5,344 nt of DNA from Candidatus Bathyarchaeota archaeon (GCA_020356305.1 CP070636.1:673019-678362), one strand, 5' to 3'; numbered from the stretch's first letter, positions 1-5,344 are shown. Notes: generated from the sequence alone by a model not told the origin. Made by a program: numbers and translations.

Positions 1-445
1 ATCCGTTTTCAACAGCTCTAACTGCAAATTCAACATAATCCTCAAGCTTGCGATGGCTTGCCCAAGTATTTGCGTAAACTCTTATCTTGGAACGTACTCG
101 ACCCCCCAACATCTCGTACACTGGAACCTTCATCGCTTTGCCCTTGATATCCCACAAAGCTTGCTCTAACCCACTTATCGCACTGCAAATGAATGGACCG
201 TTACTCATACCCCAGAAACTTTCGTGACACATGAAGTAGCAGAGGCGTTCAATGGCAAACGGATCCTGTCCAATAAGGAGACAGGCAAGCTCCTTAACTG
301 CTCCTTCAACCGCTAAACTGCCGACACCATAAGCCGCAGTGCATTCTCCAACGCCTGTAATTCCCTCATCCGTATTTACTTGAACAAAGACGAGATTCCT
401 GCAAGCAGCGTTTACCAGATAGGTCTTTACGTTCTTAATTTCCAT
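1..445 (-). CDS. Mandelate racemase / muconate lactonizing enzyme family protein (enolase superfamily, sugar-acid dehydratase-like), N-terminal part
   Basis: Reading the minus strand from ATG at 445 gives 148 uninterrupted residues that run off the window at base 1. The segment covers the N-terminal capping domain. Visible family landmarks are EGITGVGE (residues 27-34), LIGQDPFAIERL (57-68), the stretch SGLEQALWDIKGK (91-103) followed by VPVYEMLGG (108-115), and KIRVYAN (120-126). This pattern is typical of the D-galactonate/gluconate dehydratase-like branch, which abstracts the proton alpha to a sugar-acid carboxylate using a Mg2+-bound barrel. The barrel with its catalytic Lys/His and metal-binding acidic residues lies outside the window, so the exact substrate cannot be told. 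The start is supported by GGTG (452-455 on the minus strand), six bases upstream of ATG, and by an A/T-rich TATA-like box near 482-491. The gene is divergent from the helicase. Family assignment is firm; specific function is inference. Confidence 0.88.
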   Translation of the reverse strand, partial: MEIKNVKTYLVNAACRNLVFVQVNTDEGITGVGECTAAYGVGSLAVEGAVKELACLLIGQDPFAIERLCYFMCHESFWGMSNGPFICSAISGLEQALWDIKGKAMKVPVYEMLGGRVRSKIRVYANTWASHRKLEDYVEFAVRAVENG

Positions 446-481
446 AGGCTACACCGTTTCTTTCAATAACCAAAGTCAAAA

Positions 482-489
482 ATTTATGG
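482..489 (+). promoter_or_regulatory. Possible archaeal TATA box in the left intergenic gap (may serve either strand)
   Basis: The sequence AAAAATTTATGG around 478-489 is A/T-rich and partly palindromic. Read on the plus strand it would place a transcription start near 510, just before the hairpin at 520-550. Read on the minus strand it would start a transcript near 460, upstream of the racemase-family ATG at 445. The assignment rests on composition and spacing only. Confidence 0.35.
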
Positions 490-519
490 TTTTGCACGGG
501 CAATTGATAAATGGAATTG

Positions 520-550
520 ATGCATGCAAAATTCTACTAGTTGCATGCAT
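520..550 (+). repeat. Perfect 10-bp inverted repeat (hairpin) made of GCATGC units
   Basis: ATGCATGCAA at 520-529 is the exact reverse complement of TTGCATGCAT at 541-550, with an 11-base loop between (530-540). The right arm continues into further TGCA units up to 555. In RNA this would be a stable stem-loop. It lies between the TATA-like box at 482-489 and the T-run at 623-628, so it could be part of a small RNA, or it could be a protein-binding palindrome in DNA. No known family is recognised. Confidence 0.6.
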
Positions 551-558
551 GCATGTTG

Positions 559-605
559 CAGGTGACATCTCCACTGTTTGCGGGTTCGAGTCCGTCCAGC
601 CAGCC
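559..605 (+). ncRNA. tRNA 3'-half-like sequence (candidate decayed tRNA or part of a small RNA)
   Basis: GGTTCGAGTCC at 583-593 matches the tRNA T-arm/B-box consensus GGTTCGANNCC and is followed by an acceptor-like TCCAGCC and A (595-602). Upstream, CAG-g-TG and CACTG (559-564 and 572-576) can form a five-pair stem with one bulged base around a seven-base loop, like an anticodon arm. However, the T-stem GCGGG/CCGTC does not pair fully. One extra C after 593 would restore GCGGG/CCCGT. No D-arm or matching 5' acceptor strand (such as GGCTGGA) is present in the gap. A working tRNA is therefore not supported. A tRNA remnant, an old integration-site scar or chance remain possible. Confidence 0.3.
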
Positions 606-622
606 TTGCAGATATGCTCGTC

Positions 623-628
623 TTTTTT
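623..628 (+). terminator. T6 run, possible archaeal transcription terminator
   Basis: Six consecutive T residues on the plus strand sit about 20 bases after the tRNA-like segment. Archaeal RNA polymerase commonly terminates at oligo-T without a hairpin. If the box at 482-489 is active, a transcript of about 115 bases would end here. The run lies just upstream of the helicase TATA box, so it could also insulate that promoter. Confidence 0.4.
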
Positions 629-635
629 ATTCACA

Positions 636-644
636 CTTTATATG
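636..644 (+). promoter_or_regulatory. Archaeal TATA box for the Hel308 gene
   Basis: CTTTATATG closely matches the archaeal TATA consensus. At usual spacing it predicts transcription starting near 665-670, about 20 bases before TTG 687 and about 140 bases before the alternative TTG 810. It is the best TATA-like match upstream of the helicase. A weaker one, CCTTTAAAAC at 719-728, would suit the downstream start. Confidence 0.6.
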
Positions 645-686
645 ACTTGTCGTTTTTGCTTAAGAAGCTAGTTCGGTAAACATAAA

Positions 687-3047
687 TTGAACTTGTCCCA
701 TTTCTGGTCTTTTAGGAAGCCTTTAAAACAGAAAAAGAGGGGATGTTGCGGGGGATGTCTCCACTCCTCGAGGCTTTCTAAAGAAGACCTAGTTAAAAGG
801 GCGCAAGCCTTGAAAATCGAAGAACTGCCTATACCCGAGTCCGCAAAAGAGATCATAATCAAGTCAGGAATAGCCGACCTCTATCCTCCCCAAGAAGAAG
901 CCGTACGCGCCGGAGCCCTAGAGGGAAAAAACCTTGTTTTGGCTAGCCCGACAGCATCAGGCAAAACGCTCATTGCCGAATTCTGTGCCCTCAAATACGT
1001 GCTGGAGCAAGACGGAAAAGTCCTTTATCTTACTCCTCTTCGGGCGTTGGCCAGCGAAAAATTCGAGGAGTTCAAAAAGTACACAGTCATTAGGAAGAGA
1101 AGTGGAAGAAAAGTAAGCGTAGGCATCAGCACTGGCGATTATGACAGTACCGATCCTTGGCTTGAGCGATATGACATCATTGTCACCACGAATGAAAAGG
1201 CGGACTCGCTGCTGAGGCATCGGGCACGCTGGATGAGCGAAATCTCAGTCATAGTCGCTGACGAAGTACACCTACTTAACGATGCTGATCGTGGACCAAC
1301 CCTAGAAGTGGTGCTTGCCCGCCTTCTGCAGGTGAATCCGGACGCTCAGCTCCTAGCCTTGAGTGCCACCGTGAAAAACGTGGAGGAGGTGGCTGAGTGG
1401 CTGAAGGCAGGCTACGTCACAACCGAGTGGAGACCGGTGATGCTGAAGGAAGGTGTGCTCCTGCAAGGCGAAGCTCACTTCAAAGACGGCGGAGCCTTGA
1501 AAATAGAGAAGACGACAAGGAACTCGGCCGTAAACCTTGCGGTGCACATCGTGCAGTCTGGGGGACAGGCTCTTATCTTTGCAGGAACCAGGAGAAACTC
1601 GGTTAGCCTAGCCAAAAAAGCTGCGGCGGACATGAAAACCGTTCTGTCCAAGCCGATGAAACGGTCCTTAAAGCGGATTGCTGAGCATGTTCTTGCGTCA
1701 GGTGAGCGAACAAGAATAAGCGCGTTGTTAGCTGATCTTATTGAAGGAGGAACGGCGTTTCACCACGCCGGACTTAGCGGCACTCACCGCAGGATCATTG
1801 AAGACGCCTTTCGAGAAGGCAAGGTCAAGGTTCTAACGGCTACGCCGACGCTGGCTTTTGGAGTAAACCTGCCCGCTAGAACGGTGGTTATCCATGACTA
1901 CAGGAGGTATGAAGCCGGATATGGGTACTACCCAATTTCTGTACTAGAATACAAACAGATGGCCGGTAGAGCTGGCAGACCTCGCTACGACAAGATTGGA
2001 GAGGCCCTTCTTGTGGCGAAAACTGAGGATGAACGTGACTATCTGATGGAGAGGTATGTCATGGCTGAGCCAGAGAGGATATGGTCCAAGCTGGCTGTGG
2101 AACGCATTCTCCGTTCTCACGTATTGGCCACCATCGCCGCGGACTTCGCGCATACCGAACAGGGAATCTACGAGTTTTTCGGCAAGACCTTATACGCTTT
2201 TCAATATGACCCTCAAGCTATAAAATCAGTGATCACCGGGATTCTCAAGTTTCTTTTCGGAGAGGATATGATTGAAGTGAGCTGTGAAAAGGTTTACGCT
2301 ACAAGGTTTGGAAGACGAGTCTCGGAACTGTACATCGACCCGGTTTCCGCAGTCATGATTCGAGACGCCTTTCTGAGTAGAGCGCCTCGGCTAACTGATA
2401 TAAGCTTTCTTCACATGATCGCCCGTACACCCGACATGTTTCCGAAGCTTCGACCGTATTCTGGAGAGATTGATGCTCTGGGCTTGATTGTGGACGAGCA
2501 TCGAGACGAGTTCATGTTTGAGGCGCCTGACGAATGGATGGACCGAATCGACTACGAAGAGTTTCTGGGCGAAGCTAAGCTGGCTCAGGTGCTAGGTGCA
2601 TGGATAGAAGAGGTAACGGAAGACGAAACCATCGAAAGATTTCGCGTCCAGCCAGGCGACCTCTATCGACTCATAGGCACTGCGCGATGGCTCTTGTATG
2701 CTTCCCACGAGCTGGCGAAAATGCTTGGCCACAAAGACCTTTTGCCCCGTGTCGCCGAGCTCATGGAACGCGTTGAAAAAGGTGTAAAAGCTGAATTGCT
2801 CCCACTGGTGAGGTTGGAAGGAATAGGTAGAGTGCGAGGACGCATGCTCTACAATTCTGGGTTAAGAACCATTGCGGACATCAAGAAGGTACCGCTTGAA
2901 AAACTGACTAGCCTCCCATTGATTGGGCCTAGACTTGCCAAGAAAGTCAAGGAGCAGATAGGCGGCTTTGTGAAGTCACGTGAATGGAAGAGGCTCAAAA
3001 AGGGGAAGGAGTGGGAGCAACAGGCCCTGACCGAATATCCTCCGTAA
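687..3047 (+). CDS. hel308: Hel308/Hjm ATP-dependent DNA helicase (SF2, Ski2-like)
   Basis: This 3'-5' DNA helicase family acts on stalled forks and branched DNA. With 786 residues numbered from TTG 687, all SF2 motifs are visible: YPPQ (66-69), Walker A ASPTASGKT (86-94), TPLRALA (116-122), TTNEKADSL (167-175), DEVH (192-195), LSAT (225-228), AFHHAGLSGTHRR (357-369), TATPTLAFGVNLPAR (384-398) and QMAGRAGRP (424-432). ELYIDP (547-552) and RTPDM (580-584) mark the ratchet region, and a helix-hairpin-helix region at about 703-760 (EGIGRVRGRMLYNSGLRT) closes the core. Known Hel308 proteins begin at the point matching residue 42 (TTG 810, LKIEELPIPE), preceded by weak AAAAGGG eight bases upstream. 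The 41-residue extension, with CCGGC, may be leader rather than protein. A TAG at 669-671 closes the frame upstream, and no in-frame ATG or GTG exists before 810. The family call is very secure. Confidence 0.96.
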   Translation: MNLSHFWSFRKPLKQKKRGCCGGCLHSSRLSKEDLVKRAQALKIEELPIPESAKEIIIKSGIADLYPPQEEAVRAGALEGKNLVLASPTASGKTLIAEFCALKYVLEQDGKVLYLTPLRALASEKFEEFKKYTVIRKRSGRKVSVGISTGDYDSTDPWLERYDIIVTTNEKADSLLRHRARWMSEISVIVADEVHLLNDADRGPTLEVVLARLLQVNPDAQLLALSATVKNVEEVAEWLKAGYVTTEWRPVMLKEGVLLQGEAHFKDGGALKIEKTTRNSAVNLAVHIVQSGGQALIFAGTRRNSVSLAKKAAADMKTVLSKPMKRSLKRIAEHVLASGERTRISALLADLIEGGTAFHHAGLSGTHRRIIEDAFREGKVKVLTATPTLAFGVNLPARTVVIHDYRRYEAGYGYYPISVLEYKQMAGRAGRPRYDKIGEALLVAKTEDERDYLMERYVMAEPERIWSKLAVERILRSHVLATIAADFAHTEQGIYEFFGKTLYAFQYDPQAIKSVITGILKFLFGEDMIEVSCEKVYATRFGRRVSELYIDPVSAVMIRDAFLSRAPRLTDISFLHMIARTPDMFPKLRPYSGEIDALGLIVDEHRDEFMFEAPDEWMDRIDYEEFLGEAKLAQVLGAWIEEVTEDETIERFRVQPGDLYRLIGTARWLLYASHELAKMLGHKDLLPRVAELMERVEKGVKAELLPLVRLEGIGRVRGRMLYNSGLRTIADIKKVPLEKLTSLPLIGPRLAKKVKEQIGGFVKSREWKRLKKGKEWEQQALTEYPP

Positions 3048-3308
3048 TCATGTTGAAACCTGTTCAGCCCATGGTACAGCAAGGAATGTCTCCGTGTGAA
3101 GAGTCTCCTGAAGCCACCTGACAAATCTTGTGGCGGTTAATTCATCTGGTGCTTCAAAAATGAAGAGGGCATCGAACCTTCCGAACAAGCTGTAACGGGC
3201 TCTAAGTTTGATTTCCGGAGGTAGGGCTTTTGGCAGTCCTTTCGTAGCCTTTATTGCATCCTCGAACTTTCCTGAGCGAACCGTGCACAGAGTAACGAAA
3301 ATTAACAC
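3048..3308 (-). CDS. Small GYD-domain-like protein of unknown function
   Basis: The chosen product has 86 residues and starts at GTG 3308. A GTG six bases further upstream (3314) is in frame, but it lies inside the Shine-Dalgarno GGAGGTGA (3311-3318). That site sits five bases before GTG 3308, an ideal spacing, so 3308 is preferred. The protein opens with a hydrophobic strand (LIFVTLCTV) and carries YSLFGRFDALFIFEAPDE (residues 39-56). This resembles the G-[RY]-[YF]-D core and following strand of GYD-type proteins, a small alpha/beta fold with no settled biochemical role. There is no signal peptide or membrane segment. The TGA stop (3048-3050) touches the helicase TAA (3045-3047) tail to tail. 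purB lies 64 bases upstream on the same strand, so co-transcription is plausible. Other small ferredoxin-like-fold domains remain possible. Confidence 0.72.
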   Translation of the reverse strand: MLIFVTLCTVRSGKFEDAIKATKGLPKALPPEIKLRARYSLFGRFDALFIFEAPDELTATRFVRWLQETLHTETFLAVPWAEQVST

Positions 3309-3310
3309 TT

Positions 3311-3318
3311 TCACCTCC
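3311..3318 (-). promoter_or_regulatory. Shine-Dalgarno of the GYD-like gene, decides its start
   Basis: GGAGGTGA on the minus strand is an eight-base match to the archaeal anti-Shine-Dalgarno complement. It overlaps the in-frame GTG at 3314, making that codon part of the ribosome site. It precedes GTG 3308 by five bases counted from GGAGG. Confidence 0.8.
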
Positions 3319-3334
3319 TTTTTTCATGAAATTG

Positions 3335-3360
3335 TTAGTAGTGTTAACGGATGTTACTAA
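3335..3360 (-). repeat. Inverted repeat TTAGTA/TACTAA between purB and the GYD-like gene
   Basis: TTAGTA (3335-3340) and TACTAA (3355-3360) are perfect reverse complements around a 14-base loop that contains the palindrome GTTAAC (3343-3348). TGTTA also occurs three times (3333, 3342, 3352) at 9- and 10-base spacing. It could be an operator, a weak terminator stem for purB or part of the promoter of the downstream gene. The arms are short, so chance is possible. Confidence 0.3.
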
Positions 3361-3372
3361 AAGAAATTTTTG

Positions 3373-4746
3373 CTAGTTGTCCGATTGTCTCCTAGCTTTC
3401 CTTTCGTGTCTCGTCTTTTGGATCACTAGGTCAACTTGTTCTATTGCTGTGCCTAGATAATTTCGTGGGTCCAATGCTTCGTCAATTTCTTTCTTACGTA
3501 AGATTCGCTGGATAACGTCGCTTTCCAAGAGTGTCTCTCTAAGAGGCTGCTTTTCCACTTCACTTTTTATCGCTAGTTGACGAATCAGCTCATGCGCTTC
3601 TTGACGGTTCATGCCTTTCATTGCGAGCGCCATCATCACAGCCTCAGACATAGTTCGCCCCTGCGTAAGTTTAACGTTCCTGCGCATCTTTTTCTCGTCC
3701 ACCCAGAGATCTCTCAACACGTTCGTCATTAGAGCCAGCATATAATCAGCGAGGATGCAAGCTTCAGGAATGATGAACCGTTCGGCGGAGGACTGTGTTA
3801 GGTCCCGTTCATGCCAGGTTGGAACGTTTTCGAGAGCTGGCACAACCAAGCTTCTCATGACCTTCGCCAGACCGGAAACTCTTTCACAGGTTATTGGATT
3901 GCGCTTATGCGGCATTGTAGAACTACCTACCTGCCGTTTTCGTTCGAAAGACTCGGAAACTTCCCCTATTTCCGGTCTCTGCAACTCTCGAATTTCGGTT
4001 GCCATGTTGTCCAGCGTAGACGCGATCAGGGAGAGGACGCAGACAAGCTCGGCGTGGCGGTCTCTCTGCAGGATCTGGGTAGAAATCTGCGCCGGCTTGA
4101 CATGCAATCTATCCATCACGAGCTGCTGTATCCTCACAGCGTGAGAACCCAAGCCTGCTTGCGTTCCAACGGCTCCACTCATCTTCCCAACCAACAAGCG
4201 TTCGCGGCACTCACGTAGTCTCTCAATGTGTCGAGCATTTTCTCTTATCCAAACTGCAAACTTGAAGCCAAGCGTGATAGGCAATGCATGTTGTCCATGG
4301 GTTCTACCGATCATGATGGTTTCTTTGTATTGTTCCGCCTTTTCCACCAGCACCGCTTCGAGGTTGCTGAGTTTCTTTTCAATTAGGTCGAGAGCATCTT
4401 TGAGTTGTAGAACCATCGCCGTGTCCACGATGTCGAAGCTCGTCGCTCCGAGGTGAACGTAGCCTCCGCTAGATCCACAAGCTTCGGCCAACGCTCGAAC
4501 CAACGCTGCAGTATCGTGTTTAATCTCATGTTCAATCTCTTTCACACGGCTGAGCTTGACCTGCTTGATCGATGCTGTTCTCACAATTCTTTCAGCATCT
4601 TCGCGTGGAATGTTTCCCACCTGTCCATGCGCCCAAGCCAAGGCAGCCTCTACGTCCAGCATCCTTTGAAGCCGGGTTTCTTCATCGAAGACTCTTCGCA
4701 TCTCCAGTGTCCCGTAGCGGCCCGTGTCAATTGGAAGAATAGGCAA
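3373..4746 (-). CDS. purB: Adenylosuccinate lyase
   Basis: PurB removes fumarate twice in purine synthesis: from SAICAR to give AICAR, and from adenylosuccinate to give AMP. The 457 residues are close to the usual family length. Fumarase/aspartase superfamily marks are all present: KHDTAA (76-81), HLGATSFDIVDTA (98-110), GRTHGQHALP (147-156) with the presumed general-acid His150, the signature GSSTMPHKRNP (274-284) holding the catalytic serine loop, and DLTQSSAERF (315-324). No key residue is missing. The start is TTG at 4746, set by GGAGGAT (4754-4760) seven bases upstream. The stop is TAG at 3373-3375. The C-terminal tail is basic (RHERKARRQ). The GYD-like gene follows 64 bases downstream on the same strand. 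No other purine genes are in the window. Confidence 0.96.
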   Translation of the reverse strand: MPILPIDTGRYGTLEMRRVFDEETRLQRMLDVEAALAWAHGQVGNIPREDAERIVRTASIKQVKLSRVKEIEHEIKHDTAALVRALAEACGSSGGYVHLGATSFDIVDTAMVLQLKDALDLIEKKLSNLEAVLVEKAEQYKETIMIGRTHGQHALPITLGFKFAVWIRENARHIERLRECRERLLVGKMSGAVGTQAGLGSHAVRIQQLVMDRLHVKPAQISTQILQRDRHAELVCVLSLIASTLDNMATEIRELQRPEIGEVSESFERKRQVGSSTMPHKRNPITCERVSGLAKVMRSLVVPALENVPTWHERDLTQSSAERFIIPEACILADYMLALMTNVLRDLWVDEKKMRRNVKLTQGRTMSEAVMMALAMKGMNRQEAHELIRQLAIKSEVEKQPLRETLLESDVIQRILRKKEIDEALDPRNYLGTAIEQVDLVIQKTRHERKARRQSDN

Positions 4747-4753
4747 ACTTGCT

Positions 4754-4760
4754 ATCCTCC
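4754..4760 (-). promoter_or_regulatory. Shine-Dalgarno of purB, decides its TTG start
   Basis: GGAGGAT on the minus strand lies seven bases before TTG 4746. No ATG or GTG in the purB frame lies at a comparable distance, so the TTG start is well supported. Confidence 0.8.
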
Positions 4761-4764
4761 AAAA

Positions 4765-4774
4765 CGATATTTAG
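4765..4774 (-). promoter_or_regulatory. A/T-rich TATA-like box upstream of purB
   Basis: CTAAATATCG on the minus strand looks like a TATA element, but at normal spacing it would start transcription at about the TTG codon, losing the Shine-Dalgarno. The strong ribosome site argues for a promoter further upstream, so this call is weak. Confidence 0.2.
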
Positions 4775-4861
4775 CAATACCCTAGAGATTAATCCTTTGT
4801 GTTAACAAGATTTTTGGTGGATTATGTGCGCATTAGGTTTAGTGAATACTACCTAACTACT

Positions 4862-4880
4862 GTATATGATTAAGATATAC
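4862..4880. repeat. Inverted repeat GTATAT-N7-ATATAC in the divergent promoter region
   Basis: GTATAT (4862-4867) and ATATAC (4875-4880) are perfect reverse complements with a seven-base spacer. The repeat lies in the gap between divergent purB and the TPR gene, just upstream of TATA-like boxes for the latter. The layout suits a dimeric regulator's operator. The low-complexity A/T content makes chance a real alternative. Confidence 0.3.
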
Positions 4881-4894
4881 TTTTAAGATTGCAC

Positions 4895-4902
4895 AATTAA
4901 AT
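4895..4902 (+). promoter_or_regulatory. Possible TATA box for the TPR gene
   Basis: AATTAAAT predicts a plus-strand transcription start near 4922-4928, so the message would be nearly leaderless relative to GTG 4926 or TTG 4937. A second box, CTTTTAAG at 4880-4887, would start near 4909. The rest of 4761-4925 has stops in all plus frames and no gene. Confidence 0.35.
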
Positions 4903-4936
4903 AGGAAAGGTAACTGGAAATTAGCGTGGAAGTTTC

Positions 4937-5344
4937 TTGGCATCTCTGGAACGCCTACATAATGGCAGGTATTCTATTCTAAAGAGGCTGCATGCATGCA
5001 AAGGAGAATACATTAAGGCAAGAGAACACCTCGAAAAAGCATATGAAGTCTTTGGAAAAGCTGGGGCAAAAGACCGCCAAATGTTGGTCCTCTCTAACTG
5101 GCTTATTTGGACGTATATAGAGCTGGAACAAATCGAGAAAGCCAAAAACCTAATTGACAAACTACACAGGTTTGCTGTCGAAAAAAAGTATAAAGAGTTC
5201 ATCGCTGCCGCGGATTCGCTGAGAGCAATGTTGTTTCGTGCCCAGAAGAAATGGAAAGAATCGGTGAAACATTTCGAAAAGAGCCTTCAGCAGCATGAGA
5301 CTCTAAACGCAAGGCGATGGAACGTCTACTGGTTCGCCAAAATG
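4937..5344 (+). CDS. TPR (tetratricopeptide) repeat protein, N-terminal part
   Basis: A plus-strand frame is open from 4925 (after TAG at 4922-4924) to the window end. From TTG 4937 it gives 136 residues and continues outside. Three TPR-like helical hairpins are visible: about residues 15-48 (KGEYIKAREHLEKAYEVF), 52-85 (WTYIELEQIEKAKNLIDKL) and 92-125 (KKWKESVKHFEKSL). Each has the usual G/small residue, aromatic and Ala spacing. Such repeats form protein-binding scaffolds; the partner and any other domain cannot be seen. There is no signal peptide. The start is doubtful: TTG 4937 has only weak GGAAG (4928-4932) upstream, and no in-frame ATG or GTG occurs until Met49. The neighbouring frame, open from 4914 with GTG 4926, reads as a good TPR helix before stopping at 4980-4982. 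The 5' end may therefore be frameshifted. Confidence 0.72.
   Translation, partial: MASLERLHNGRYSILKRLHACKGEYIKAREHLEKAYEVFGKAGAKDRQMLVLSNWLIWTYIELEQIEKAKNLIDKLHRFAVEKKYKEFIAAADSLRAMLFRAQKKWKESVKHFEKSLQQHETLNARRWNVYWFAKM

Noticed and set aside
446..605. A complete functional tRNA
   Set aside because: The T-stem does not pair fully, and there is no D-arm and no 5' acceptor strand to match TCCAGCC. A permuted form was also considered, but no 5' half follows downstream.
486..671. 61-codon plus-strand open frame in the left gap
   Set aside because: No Shine-Dalgarno, a composition unlike the real genes, and it runs through the hairpin, T-arm-like sequence, T6 run and helicase TATA box. No recognisable domain.
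568..765. Direct repeat TCTCCACT at 568-575 and 758-765
   Set aside because: Only eight bases with no shared flanks; expected by chance at this scale.
743..766. Cys-rich CCGGC segment as a zinc site in Hel308
   Set aside because: It lies only in the doubtful extension before TTG 810 and has no second Cys/His pair at suitable spacing.
3755..4785. Four plus-strand open frames of 76-135 codons opposite purB
   Set aside because: They are antisense shadows of purB, whose motifs are complete on the minus strand, and their products show no recognisable family.
1..5344. CRISPR array, insertion sequence, integrase, toxin-antitoxin or defence genes
   Set aside because: No regularly spaced repeats, no transposase or integrase motifs and no small paired gene module found on either strand. 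The helicase is a standard Hel308 and not part of a defence cluster here.

Overview
The window looks like an ordinary stretch of an archaeal chromosome. The main signs are a full-length Hel308/Hjm (Ski2-type) DNA helicase, which is an archaeal gene, A/T-rich TATA-like boxes instead of bacterial -35/-10 pairs, T-run terminators, and Shine-Dalgarno-led TTG and GTG starts. The lineage cannot be fixed from the sequence alone. The gene style would suit a Bathyarchaeia/Thermoproteota-type genome, but that is inference.

Layout, left to right. (1) Bases 1-445, minus strand: the N-terminal 148 residues of a mandelate racemase/muconate lactonizing (enolase superfamily) sugar-acid dehydratase-like protein, cut by the window edge. 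(2) Bases 446-686: a 241-base gap with no convincing gene. It holds a perfect 10-bp hairpin, a tRNA-like T-arm sequence, a T6 run and a good TATA box for the next gene. The first three could form a small RNA gene or a decayed tRNA. (3) Bases 687-3047, plus strand: Hel308, all SF2 motifs intact; its true start may be TTG 810. (4) Bases 3048-3308, minus strand: a small GYD-domain-like protein whose stop codon abuts the helicase stop with no gap. (5) Bases 3373-4746, minus strand: adenylosuccinate lyase (purB), with all signature motifs, starting at TTG behind a clear Shine-Dalgarno. (6) Bases 4747-4936: an A/T-rich divergent promoter region. (7) From about 4937 to the end, plus strand: the start of a TPR-repeat protein that runs off the window. 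Its first codons are uncertain and may include a frame disruption.

The genes do not form one pathway. Hel308 serves replication-fork repair, PurB serves purine synthesis, and the racemase-family enzyme serves sugar-acid breakdown. purB and the GYD gene run the same way, 64 bases apart, and may share a transcript. I found no CRISPR array, insertion sequence, integrase or defence module, and no clear novel system. The most unusual part is the 446-686 gap, followed by the start of the TPR gene.
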